This document shows, piece after piece, positions 57,249 through 64,000 of a stretch of DNA of 64,000 nt. Made by a program: the position numbers and the translations under genes. The stretch's first letter is position 1, and each line of letters starts with the position of its first letter. The stretch lies in the NCBI RefSeq assembly GCF_002953195.1, contig NZ_CP026377.1:62001-126000 (forward strand), written 5' to 3'. This DNA is from Mixta gaviniae (GTDB lineage Bacteria; Pseudomonadota; Gammaproteobacteria; Enterobacterales; Enterobacteriaceae). The notes below the pieces were generated by a model. That model made no database searches and was not told where the DNA came from. It was given only the letters and a program-made list of their open reading frames with translations.

Positions 57249-57930
57249 TGCGCAGCCGACCCCCGCCTGGCAGAACTGGCAGCCGGAGGATCTCTGCGCG
57301 CCGGACGCCCCGGCGGACTTTTTCCCGCTGACGGAGGGCGAGCCGACGGATCAGCAGCGTCAGGCGGAACTGCAGCGTCTGCGCCAGCAGGCGGAGCAGC
57401 GCGGTCTGGCGCAGGGGCGGGAAGAGGGCCGCCGGCAGGGCTACGACGACGGTTTTCTGCAGGGCCAGCAGGCGGGTCGGGAGCAGGGACTGGCGGAGGC
57501 GCGCGAACAGCAGGCGCAGCTGGCGGGGCAGTTTGCCGCACTGCTGCAGGCGTTCCAGACGTCGGTCGACAACCTGGAGAAGGTGATCCCGTCGCGGCTG
57601 GTACAGCTGGCGCTGATGGCCGCGCGCGCCGCCATCGGCAAAAGCCTCGCCTGCGACAGCAGCTTTTTGCTGGAAAAAATTCAGGCGCTGCTGCAGGCCG
57701 AGCCGCTGTTTCAGGCGCCCGCGCAGCTTTGGGTCAGCGCCGATGAGCTGCCGGCGGTGCGGGCGCAGCTGAGCGAGCTGCTGGCGAAGCAGGGCTGGGA
57801 GCTGCGCGCCGACGATGCGATGCTGCCGGGCGGCTGCCGCATCACCTCCGCCGAAGGGGAGCTGGAAGCGACCATCAGCGGTAGCTGGCAGGCGCTGTGT
57901 CAAATCTGCCGTGAGGATTATGCGGTATGA
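57235..57930 (+). CDS. fliH: Flagellar export ATPase regulator FliH
   Basis: The 231-residue protein has a proline/tryptophan-containing N-terminus ([13 protein letters not shown]), a glutamine-rich helical middle with GxxxG-like spacing ([20 protein letters not shown]), and a C-terminal FliI-binding domain. A second ATG at 57241 is a possible start. Overlaps fliG and fliI. Confidence 0.95.
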   Translation: MSMSDAQPTPAWQNWQPEDLCAPDAPADFFPLTEGEPTDQQRQAELQRLRQQAEQRGLAQGREEGRRQGYDDGFLQGQQAGREQGLAEAREQQAQLAGQFAALLQAFQTSVDNLEKVIPSRLVQLALMAARAAIGKSLACDSSFLLEKIQALLQAEPLFQAPAQLWVSADELPAVRAQLSELLAKQGWELRADDAMLPGGCRITSAEGELEATISGSWQALCQICREDYAV

Positions 57931-59297
57931 GCCAGCGTCTTGCGCAGTGGCTGCAGGCCATTGAGGAAAAAGAGCGGCGCATCGCCGCGCTTCCGGGCAC
58001 GCGTCGCTACGGCAGGCTGACCCGCGCCACCGGGCTGGTGATGGAAGCGGTCGGCCTGACGCTGCCCATCGGTACGCTCTGCCGGGTCGAGCGCGACGGC
58101 GCCCACGGCGGCGATAGCGTGGAGAGCGAAGTGGTCGGCTTTAACGGCCAGCTGCTCTACCTGATGCCGCTGGAAAACGTTGACGGCATTCTGCCCGGGG
58201 CGCGGGTTTACGCGCCCGATAGCGGCACCGCGAAAGGCAAGCTGCTGCCGCTGGGCCGCGCACTGCTGGGCCGCGTGCTGGACGCGCGCGCCCGCCCGCT
58301 GGATGGCCTGCCGCCGCCGGTGACGCGCCGGCGCGGCGCGCTTTTTTCCGCCCCCGTTAACCCGCTGCTGCGCGATCCGATCAAATCGGTGCTGGATGTC
58401 GGCGTGCGTGCCATCAACGGCCTGCTGACGGTCGGGCGCGGTCAGCGCATGGGGCTGTTCGCCGGCTCCGGCGTCGGCAAATCGGTGCTGCTCGGCATGA
58501 TGGCGCGCTATACCAAAGCGGATGTGATCGTGGTTGGCCTGATCGGTGAGCGCGGCCGCGAGGTGAAAGATTTTATTGAGAATATCCTCGGCAAAGAGGG
58601 GCTGAGCCGCGCGGTGGTGATCGCCGCGCCCGCCGATGTCTCACCGATTTTGCGTATGCAGGGCGCCGATTACGCCACGCGCATCGCCGAAGATTTCCGC
58701 GAGCAGGGGCTGAATGTGCTGCTGATTATGGATTCGCTGACGCGCTACGCGATGGCGCAGCGTGAGATCGCGCTGGCGATCGGCGAGCCGCCGGCGACCA
58801 AAGGCTATCCGCCTTCAGTATTCGCCCGCCTGCCGGCGCTGGTGGAGCGCGCCGGCAATGGCGTGCAGGGCGGCGGCGCCATTACCGCCTTCTATACCGT
58901 GCTGACCGAGGGAGACGATCAGCAGGATCCGATCGCCGATTCGGCGCGCGCTATTCTCGACGGCCACGTGGTGTTATCACGGCGGCTGGCGGAGGCGGGC
59001 CACTATCCGGCTATTGATATCGAAGCCTCGATCAGCCGCGCCATGACCGAGCTGATCGCCCCAGCCCACTATAAGAAAGTGCAGCGTTTTAAGCAGCTGC
59101 TCTCCGCCTGGCAGCGCAACCGCGACCTGATTAGCGTCGGCGCCTATGCGGCCGGCAGCGATCCGCTGCTGGATAAGGCGATAACGCTTCATCCGCAGAT
59201 GGAAACCTTCCTGCAGCAGGGCATCCACGACTGTAGCGAGTATGAAAGCGCCTTTGCCGCGCTCTCTGCGCTGTTTCCCGACATACCCGAACACTAA
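57927..59297 (+). CDS. fliI: Flagellum-specific ATPase FliI
   Basis: The 456-residue F1-beta-like ATPase has Walker A in [20 protein letters not shown], Walker B in [20 protein letters not shown], and the family region [20 protein letters not shown]. It energises substrate entry into the export gate. It overlaps fliH by four bases. Confidence 0.97.
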   Translation: MSQRLAQWLQAIEEKERRIAALPGTRRYGRLTRATGLVMEAVGLTLPIGTLCRVERDGAHGGDSVESEVVGFNGQLLYLMPLENVDGILPGARVYAPDSGTAKGKLLPLGRALLGRVLDARARPLDGLPPPVTRRRGALFSAPVNPLLRDPIKSVLDVGVRAINGLLTVGRGQRMGLFAGSGVGKSVLLGMMARYTKADVIVVGLIGERGREVKDFIENILGKEGLSRAVVIAAPADVSPILRMQGADYATRIAEDFREQGLNVLLIMDSLTRYAMAQREIALAIGEPPATKGYPPSVFARLPALVERAGNGVQGGGAITAFYTVLTEGDDQQDPIADSARAILDGHVVLSRRLAEAGHYPAIDIEASISRAMTELIAPAHYKKVQRFKQLLSAWQRNRDLISVGAYAAGSDPLLDKAITLHPQMETFLQQGIHDCSEYESAFAALSALFPDIPEH

Positions 59298-59308
59298 AGG
59301 CGAGTAGC

Positions 59309-59758
59309 ATGGCGAAAAGCACCCCAATGCACGTTCTGCGCAACCTGGCGGAACAACATCTGAACGACACCACGCAGCAGCTGGGCCAGCTACGGCAGGC
59401 GCACGCCAGCGCCGCCGCGCAGCTTGAGCAGCTCCACCACTATGAGCAGGAGTATGGCCGCCAGCTGCAAACTCTTCTCTCCGCCGACGGCATGCCGGTG
59501 GTGACGCTGCTGAGCCACCAGTTTTTTATCTCTTCGCTAAACCGCGTGGCGCGCCAGCAGGCCCACCGCGTGGCGGCGTGCCAGCAATCGGTCGACCGTA
59601 CGCTGGAGGGCTGGAAAAAAGATAAACAGCGGCTGAACGCTTTTGAAACGTTAATCAACCGGGCCGATGCGGTTCTGCAGCTGAAAGCGCGCCGCCAGGA
59701 GCAGAAAATGATGGATGAATTGGCGCAACGCGCCAGCTTAAGGAGTGCCGGCTTATGA
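59309..59758 (+). CDS. fliJ: Flagellar export chaperone-like protein FliJ
   Basis: The 149-residue coiled-coil protein begins MAKSTPMHVLRNLAEQHLND and ends QEQKMMDELAQRASL, matching FliJ, the central-stalk-like partner of FliI. Its TGA overlaps the fliK ATG (ATGA), fixing the true fliK start. Confidence 0.95.
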   Translation: MAKSTPMHVLRNLAEQHLNDTTQQLGQLRQAHASAAAQLEQLHHYEQEYGRQLQTLLSADGMPVVTLLSHQFFISSLNRVARQQAHRVAACQQSVDRTLEGWKKDKQRLNAFETLINRADAVLQLKARRQEQKMMDELAQRASLRSAGL

Positions 59759-59922
59759 GGGTTAACGCAGTCGCCGCCCTGACCGGGGCGGTTTACCATC
59801 CCGGCAGCGCCGCGCCGACGGTGCAGGAGGAGAGCGGTGATTTCGCCGTCGCGCTGGAGAGCCAGCTGGCTTTGCTGCCGCTGTTGGCCGGCAGCGCGCG
59901 CGCCGAAGATGGCCCCCCATAG
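59755..59922 (+). pseudogene. fliK: 5' fragment of fliK, upstream of a -1 frame change
   Basis: The ATG at 59755 is coupled to fliJ by an ATGA overlap and encodes MRVNAVAALTGAVYHPGSAA and 35 further residues, then meets TAG at 59920-59922. The downstream frame of fliK lies -1 relative to this one. The switch point is the run of six C at 59913-59918. Read as C-CCC-CCA with the stop directly after, it fits the X XXY YYZ slippery pattern. Either the gene is broken, one C was lost in sequencing, or ribosomes shift here. Joined, the two parts give about 367 residues, the normal FliK size. Confidence 0.75.
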
Positions 59923-59924
59923 AG

Positions 59925-60857
59925 GTGACGCAGGCTGAAATGGCCGCGCCGGACGACAGCGACACGGACGACGCGCCTGCCGCGCCGGCCATAATAACGC
60001 CCGCCGTCACGCTGACGCCGCTGAATGACGCGGCACTGGCCGCCGCGTCGCTTGCCGCTGCCGCCGGGCCTGATAACGCCGCGTCGCCCGCTGTCGCCGA
60101 AACACGCGCCGCGAGCGCGATGTTGCGCATGATCGCCAGCCCGCAGGCGCAGGGTGCCGCTTCCCTTTCCAGCCCGGTCGCCACGCCGCCGCAGGCGCAG
60201 GACGCGCCGCTGTTTGTCTTTACGCCGCCGAAGGCGCAGAACGCCAGCGGCGATGAATCCCTGCCGTCCGCCGCCCCGGCACCGACTTCGACGGATAGCC
60301 GCCCGCCGGCGGGATTATCCGATATCGCGCCGGCGCCGATGGCCGCACAGGCATCCATGTTAACCTCTGCGGCCGCCGCGCCGACCCGGAGCGCGCCTCC
60401 GCCGCCTGCGATGGCGCACGCCGCGCTGGAGCCGGAAGTCGGCTCGCCCGCCTGGCAACAGGCGCTCGGCCATCAGCTCAGCAGCTTCACCCGCCATGGT
60501 GTGCATCATGCCGAACTGCGTCTGCATCCCGAAGAGCTGGGACCGCTGCAGATCAGCCTGCGGCTCAGCCAGGATCAGGCGCAGCTGCACTTCGTCACCG
60601 ATCACCATCAGGTACGCGCCGCGCTGGAGGCGGCGATGCCGCACCTGCGCAGCGCGCTGGCCGGGGCGGGGATCCAGCTTGACCAGGGCAGCGTAGGCGG
60701 CGAGGCGCCATCATGGGGCGCATCGGCGGATTCCGGTGCCGGACAGGCTTCGCCGCAGTCGGAGGAGGGGGAGGACGCCGCGCCGCATGCCGGCACAGAA
60801 GCGCCGCCCGCGCCACGCCTTGTCAGCGGGCGGCCCGGCATCAGCATTTTTGCCTGA
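59925..60857 (+). CDS. fliK: Flagellar hook-length control protein FliK (main part, after the frame change)
   Basis: This frame encodes the alanine/proline-rich ruler region and the complete C-terminal FliK domain that acts on FlhB (QALGHQLSSFTRHGVHHAEL, RLHPEELGPLQISLRLSQDQ, AQLHFVTDHHQVRAALEAAM, PHLRSALAGAGIQLDQGSV). FliK measures hook length and triggers the export switch. A GTG at 59925 follows GAG and could start a shortened protein of 310 residues that lacks the N-terminal export signal, but the frame is open upstream through the C-run, so this is better read as the rest of the split gene described at 59755-59922. Confidence 0.85.
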   Translation: MTQAEMAAPDDSDTDDAPAAPAIITPAVTLTPLNDAALAAASLAAAAGPDNAASPAVAETRAASAMLRMIASPQAQGAASLSSPVATPPQAQDAPLFVFTPPKAQNASGDESLPSAAPAPTSTDSRPPAGLSDIAPAPMAAQASMLTSAAAAPTRSAPPPPAMAHAALEPEVGSPAWQQALGHQLSSFTRHGVHHAELRLHPEELGPLQISLRLSQDQAQLHFVTDHHQVRAALEAAMPHLRSALAGAGIQLDQGSVGGEAPSWGASADSGAGQASPQSEEGEDAAPHAGTEAPPAPRLVSGRPGISIFA

Positions 60858-60997
60858 TAAAGGAAACGTGTTATTTGCCGACAGCAATTTCTCTTTTTTG
60901 GCGAATTGTCCCCCGGCCCGTGTGTAATAGAATTCGCTATTCAATTAATCATAATTAATTGAGCATCAGGTAGTTCATAACAGGAAGTGTTAATTCG
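60858..60997 (+). promoter_or_regulatory. fliK-fliL intergenic region with AT-rich hairpin
   Basis: TCAATTAAT (60941-60949) and ATTAATTGA (60954-60962) form a perfect 9-bp AT-rich inverted repeat. In E. coli fliL begins a separate class 2 operon, so the fliLMNOPQR promoter is expected here. AGGAAG at 60982-60987 is the likely fliL ribosome binding site. Confidence 0.5.
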
Positions 60998-61504
60998 ATA
61001 TCAGACCAAAAAAAGAAGGCGCCAGGGAAAGGTAAACTCCGGTCGTTATTTATTATTGTGGTGTTATTTATCGCCATTGCCGCCTGCGCCATCGCGGCCT
61101 ATTCACTGTATGAAATGAAAAATATGCAGTCGCGCCTGCAGACGGAGGGCGACGAGCCCGCCGCCGCCGAGCCCACCGTGCCGGCGGTGCCGCTCTATGT
61201 GCCGCTGGATACCTTTACCGTCAGCCTGAAGCCGGACGAAGAGGAACACGATCGGGTGCTTTATATTGGATTAACGCTGCGCGTCGGGGCGGAAAAGGAT
61301 AAAGCGCTGATTGAAAAATATTTACCGGAGGTACGCAGCCGCCTGCTGATGTTATTTTCCGAACGCAGCGCGGATGAATTATCGCATCATGAAGGTAAGG
61401 CGCAGCTGATTGCGGATATTAAACAGGCGTTAGGCAAACCGCTGGACGCCCGGCAGGGTGTGGTTGTTTCAGACGTTTTATTTAACGCCTTTATTTTACG
61501 GTAA
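60998..61504 (+). CDS. fliL: Flagellar basal body-associated protein FliL (non-standard start codon)
   Basis: The protein has a lysine-rich cytoplasmic N-terminus, one membrane helix (FIIVVLFIAIAACAIAAYSL), and the periplasmic FliL domain (PLYVPLDTFTVSLKPDEEEH, VLYIGLTLRVGAEKDKALIE, YLPEVRSRLLMLF, ending NAFILR). FliL surrounds the stator. The frame is open from 60974 but has no ATG, GTG or TTG before a GTG at 61058 inside the membrane helix. I place the start at the ATA codon at 60998: AGGAAG lies ten bases upstream, and the residues after it (SDQKKKAPGKGK) form a natural N-terminus if ATA stands for ATG. A start at 61058 would remove the basic region and part of the helix. Confidence 0.75.
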   Translation: MSDQKKKAPGKGKLRSLFIIVVLFIAIAACAIAAYSLYEMKNMQSRLQTEGDEPAAAEPTVPAVPLYVPLDTFTVSLKPDEEEHDRVLYIGLTLRVGAEKDKALIEKYLPEVRSRLLMLFSERSADELSHHEGKAQLIADIKQALGKPLDARQGVVVSDVLFNAFILR

Positions 61505-61509
61505 TCTTC

Positions 61510-62523
61510 ATGTCTGACAGCATATTATCGCAGGCGGAAATCGACCGCCTGTTGAACGGCGGCAATAACAGCGAAACCGAACATGCGGCGGACACGCGGC
61601 TAAGCGACGACGCGATCAAGCCCTACGACCCGAATACGCAGCGCCGCGTGGTGCGCGAGCGCCTGCATTCGCTTGAGATTATCAACGAACGCTTCGCCCG
61701 CCAGTTCCGTATGGGGCTGTTTAATCTGCTGCGGCGCAGCCCGGATATCACCGCCGGCAATATCAAAATTCAGCCCTATCACGAATTTGCGCGCAATCTG
61801 CCGGTGCCGACCAACCTCAACCTGGTGCATATGAACCCGCTGCGCGGCACGGCGCTGTTCGTCTTCTCGCCCAGCCTGGTGTTTATGGCGGTGGATAACC
61901 TCTTCGGCGGCGACGGCCGCTTTCCTACCAAGGTGGAAGGGCGGGAGTTCACTCCGACCGAGCAACGTATTATCAAACGCATGTTGTCGATGGCGCTGGA
62001 GGCATATGACTACGCCTGGAGTTCGATTTTCAAATTAGAAACCGAATATGTGCGCGCCGAAATTCAGGTGAAGTTCACCAATATCACCTCCTCGCCCAAC
62101 GATATCGTGGTGACTACGCCGTTCTACGTTGAGATCGGCTCGCAGAGCGGCGAGTTCGATATCTGCATCCCCTTTAGCATTATCGAACCGCTGCGCGAGC
62201 TGCTGACCAACCCGCCGCTGGAGAACTCGCGCCAGGAGGATGATCACTGGCGCACGGTGCTGGCATCGCAGGTCAAAGATACCGAGCTGGAACTGGTGGC
62301 GAACTTCTCCGAGGTGCAGACGCGGCTGTCGAACATTCTTGCGCTGCAGGCCGGCGATGTGATCCCGCTGGATAAGCCGGACCATGTAGAAGCGTGCGTC
62401 GACGGCTTCCCGGTGCTGGCGGGCAAATATGGCTGCGTGAACGGCCAGTACGCCCTCAAGGTCGAGCAACTACTCAACCCTACGTTACCCTCATTAAATA
62501 AGGAGCAATGTCCCCATGAGTGA
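61510..62523 (+). CDS. fliM: Flagellar motor switch protein FliM
   Basis: The 337-residue switch protein has the CheY-P-binding N-terminus (ILSQAEIDRLLNGG), the middle domain (EFARNLPVPTNLNLVHMNPL, RGTALFVFSPSLVFMAVDNL, FGGDGRFPTKVEGREFTPTE) and the C-terminal SpoA domain. It overlaps fliN by eight bases. Confidence 0.97.
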   Translation: MSDSILSQAEIDRLLNGGNNSETEHAADTRLSDDAIKPYDPNTQRRVVRERLHSLEIINERFARQFRMGLFNLLRRSPDITAGNIKIQPYHEFARNLPVPTNLNLVHMNPLRGTALFVFSPSLVFMAVDNLFGGDGRFPTKVEGREFTPTEQRIIKRMLSMALEAYDYAWSSIFKLETEYVRAEIQVKFTNITSSPNDIVVTTPFYVEIGSQSGEFDICIPFSIIEPLRELLTNPPLENSRQEDDHWRTVLASQVKDTELELVANFSEVQTRLSNILALQAGDVIPLDKPDHVEACVDGFPVLAGKYGCVNGQYALKVEQLLNPTLPSLNKEQCPHE

Positions 62524-62920
62524 CGCCAAACAACCGTCTGGTGCTGACGAACCATCTGTGGACAGCCTTTGGGGCGAAGCGTTGGCCGAACAAATCACGG
62601 CGGAAAGCTCATCCGCCGCGCCGGTAATGCCGAAAGAGTCGCAGGTGGCGGCGTTCAGCGAAGACCTCAAGCTGATCCTGGATATCCCGGTGAAGATGAC
62701 TGTCGAGCTGGGACGCACCAAAATGACCATTAAAGAGCTGCTGCGGTTGAGCCAGGGCTCGGTAGTGACGCTCGACGGTCTCGCCGGCGAGCCGCTCGAT
62801 ATTCTGATCAACGGCTATCTCATCGCTCAGGGCGAGGTGGTGGTGGTCTCCGATAAGTTCGGTATCCGCATCACCGATATCATCACGCCTTCTGAACGCA
62901 TGCAGCGTTTGAGCCGCTGA
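62516..62920 (+). CDS. fliN: Flagellar motor switch protein FliN
   Basis: The 134-residue SpoA-domain protein has DLKLILDIPVKMTVELGRTK and LDILINGYLIAQGEVVVVSD. It forms the base of the C-ring with FliM and FliG. Confidence 0.97.
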   Translation: MSDAKQPSGADEPSVDSLWGEALAEQITAESSSAAPVMPKESQVAAFSEDLKLILDIPVKMTVELGRTKMTIKELLRLSQGSVVTLDGLAGEPLDILINGYLIAQGEVVVVSDKFGIRITDIITPSERMQRLSR

Positions 62921-62951
62921 TGCCGCCTCGTAATGCCAACGGAAACGCACC

Positions 62952-63302
62952 GTGATGGATACCTCTACGTCCGTCTCGCTGACGATGCAGATCGGCGGCG
63001 CGCTGGCGCTGGTGATCTTGCTGATTTTCGCCTGCGCCTGGCTGGCGCGGCGTTGTGGCGTTGCAGGCCGTCTTCGCGCCGACGGCACGCAAATCGCCGT
63101 CAAAGCGCGCTATTCGCTGGGGCAGCGCGAACGGCTGGTGGTGGTCGAGGTGGACGGCGAGCGGCTGCTGCTCGGCGTGACGCCGGGCGCGATCACGCGT
63201 CTCGGCCGGCTGGCGACGCCTGCGCCGACGGAAAACGACCCGCCCGACTTTTCCTTTATCCTGAGGCGCTTGCGCAAGCGCGACAACGCGGAGCCTGAAT
63301 GA
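62952..63302 (+). CDS. fliO: Flagellar export apparatus assembly protein FliO
   Basis: The 116-residue protein has one membrane helix ([19 protein letters not shown]) and a cytoplasmic part with [20 protein letters not shown]. FliO helps assemble FliP. GTG at 62952 and ATG at 62955 are adjacent possible starts. The TGA overlaps the fliP ATG. Confidence 0.92.
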   Translation: MMDTSTSVSLTMQIGGALALVILLIFACAWLARRCGVAGRLRADGTQIAVKARYSLGQRERLVVVEVDGERLLLGVTPGAITRLGRLATPAPTENDPPDFSFILRRLRKRDNAEPE

Positions 63303-64000
63303 CTCGCCATGTTATCCGTCGCGGCCTGTTCGCCGTACTGCTGCCGTTGCTGCTGCTGCCGGGCCACGCCGCCTGGGCCGCCAACGGCGATATCCTGCTG
63401 ACGCGCGGCGGTGGCGGCGAAAGCTGGTCGCTGCCGATCCAGACGCTGGTGCTGCTTACCTCGCTGACCTTCCTGCCGGCGATGCTGCTGATGATGACCG
63501 GTTTCACCCGCATCATTATCGTGCTGGGACTGCTGCGCAACGCGCTCGGCACACCCTCGACACCGCCCAACCAGGTCCTGCTGGGGCTGGCGCTGTTTGT
63601 CACCTTTTTTGTGATGTCGCCGGTGTTCAACCGCGTCTATGAGGAGGCCTGGCTGCCGCTGTCGCAGGATAAGATTTCGCTGGAGGCGGCGGTACCACGG
63701 GCGGCACAGCCGATGCGGGAATTTATGCTGCGCCATACGCGCGAGGCCGATCTGGCGCTCTATACGCGCATGGCGAAGCGGGATAACTACGCGAGCCAGC
63801 AAGAGGTGCCGCTGCGCATCCTGCTGCCCGCCTTCGTCACCAGCGAGCTGAAAACCGGCTTTCAGATCGGCTTTGCGGTCTTTATCCCCTTTTTAATCAT
63901 CGATCTGGTGGTCGCCAGCGTGCTGATGGCGCTGGGGATGATGATGGTGCCGCCCGCCACCATTTCGCTGCCGTTCAAGCTGATGCTGTTTGTGCTGGTG
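63299..64000 (+). CDS. fliP: Flagellar export gate protein FliP (3' end outside window)
   Basis: The 234 visible residues begin with a signal-peptide-like segment ([14 protein letters not shown]), then [60 protein letters not shown] and the C-terminal [20 protein letters not shown] with [20 protein letters not shown] nearby. The start is the ATG at 63299 (ATGA overlap with fliO). E. coli FliP has 245 residues, so only the last few lie past the window; fliQ and fliR should follow. Confidence 0.95.
   Translation, partial: MTRHVIRRGLFAVLLPLLLLPGHAAWAANGDILLTRGGGGESWSLPIQTLVLLTSLTFLPAMLLMMTGFTRIIIVLGLLRNALGTPSTPPNQVLLGLALFVTFFVMSPVFNRVYEEAWLPLSQDKISLEAAVPRAAQPMREFMLRHTREADLALYTRMAKRDNYASQQEVPLRILLPAFVTSELKTGFQIGFAVFIPFLIIDLVVASVLMALGMMMVPPATISLPFKLMLFVLV

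Noticed and set aside
22821..64000. Lateral (secondary, polar-type) flagellar system
   Set aside because: The proteins resemble the primary enterobacterial system with FlhDC, FliA, FlgM, CheZ and FlhE. I found none of the markers I would expect of a lateral system, but a second set elsewhere in the genome cannot be excluded.
1..64000. Prophage, insertion sequence or tRNA-linked island
   Set aside because: No transposase, integrase, phage structural gene or tRNA is visible, and gene density and composition are steady across the window.

Overview
The window looks like chromosome of a GC-rich enterobacterium, most plausibly Erwiniaceae (a Pantoea/Mixta/Erwinia relative). The basis is E. coli-like proteins throughout (AvtA, GhrB, YiaD, Tag, DnaT, DnaC, LldPRD, FlhDC, the Flg/Flh/Fli sets), densely packed genes with ATGA or TGATG overlaps, and no phage, transposase, tRNA, rRNA or CRISPR signal. 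The genus is inferred, not shown.

Region 1 (1-10.4 kb) is metabolic. It holds the 3' part of a MocR-type aminotransferase, avtA, a 52-bp tandem repeat block, and a secreted DUF4432 (aldose-epimerase-like) protein. A minus-strand operon then reads kguE-kguK-kguT-ghrB/kguD, the layout of 2-ketogluconate utilisation operons. It is preceded by a perfect 14-bp palindrome of the PtxS operator type and followed upstream by a LacI-family regulator. Together these genes would import 2-ketogluconate, phosphorylate it and reduce it to 6-phosphogluconate.

Region 2 (10.4-22.8 kb) is mixed: yiaD, tag, an unrecognised polytopic membrane protein, dnaT-dnaC, an MFS exporter with a bestrophin-like channel, a chemoreceptor with a long helical periplasmic domain, and lldPRD for L-lactate with two LldR-type operators 118 bp apart. 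A second tandem repeat (about 65 bp unit) sits against the 3' end of flgN.

Region 3 (22.8-64 kb) is one continuous flagellar and chemotaxis locus: flgNMA (-), flgBCDEFGHIJKL, a chemoreceptor, fliA, flhDC, motAB, cheAW (+), fliC (-), fliDST (+), cheRBYZ-flhBAE (-), fliE (-), and fliFGHIJKLMNO plus partial fliP (+). In E. coli and Salmonella these genes are spread over several loci. Here the master regulator flhDC and sigma28 lie inside the cluster, and fliC-fliDST sits where tar/tap lie between cheW and cheR. Sigma28-type promoters (TTTA or TAAA, 15 nt, then (G/A)CCGATA) precede flgM, flgK and fliC. The same motif precedes the chemoreceptor at 16.7 kb, which ties that gene to the flagellar regulon.

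Two genes near the right end look damaged or unusually expressed. fliK is split by a -1 frame change at a run of six C that forms a slippery heptamer with a stop codon directly after it. fliL has no ATG, GTG or TTG at its expected start; the codon there is ATA. Other unexplained structures are a nested 68-nt inverted repeat before fliA, a 10-bp inverted repeat between convergent fliT and flhE, a 12-bp hairpin abutting the fliS ribosome binding site, and cysteines in FlgE and FlgK. I did not find a clearly novel multi-gene system; the consolidated flagellar locus and its fliK/fliL anomalies are the most notable content.
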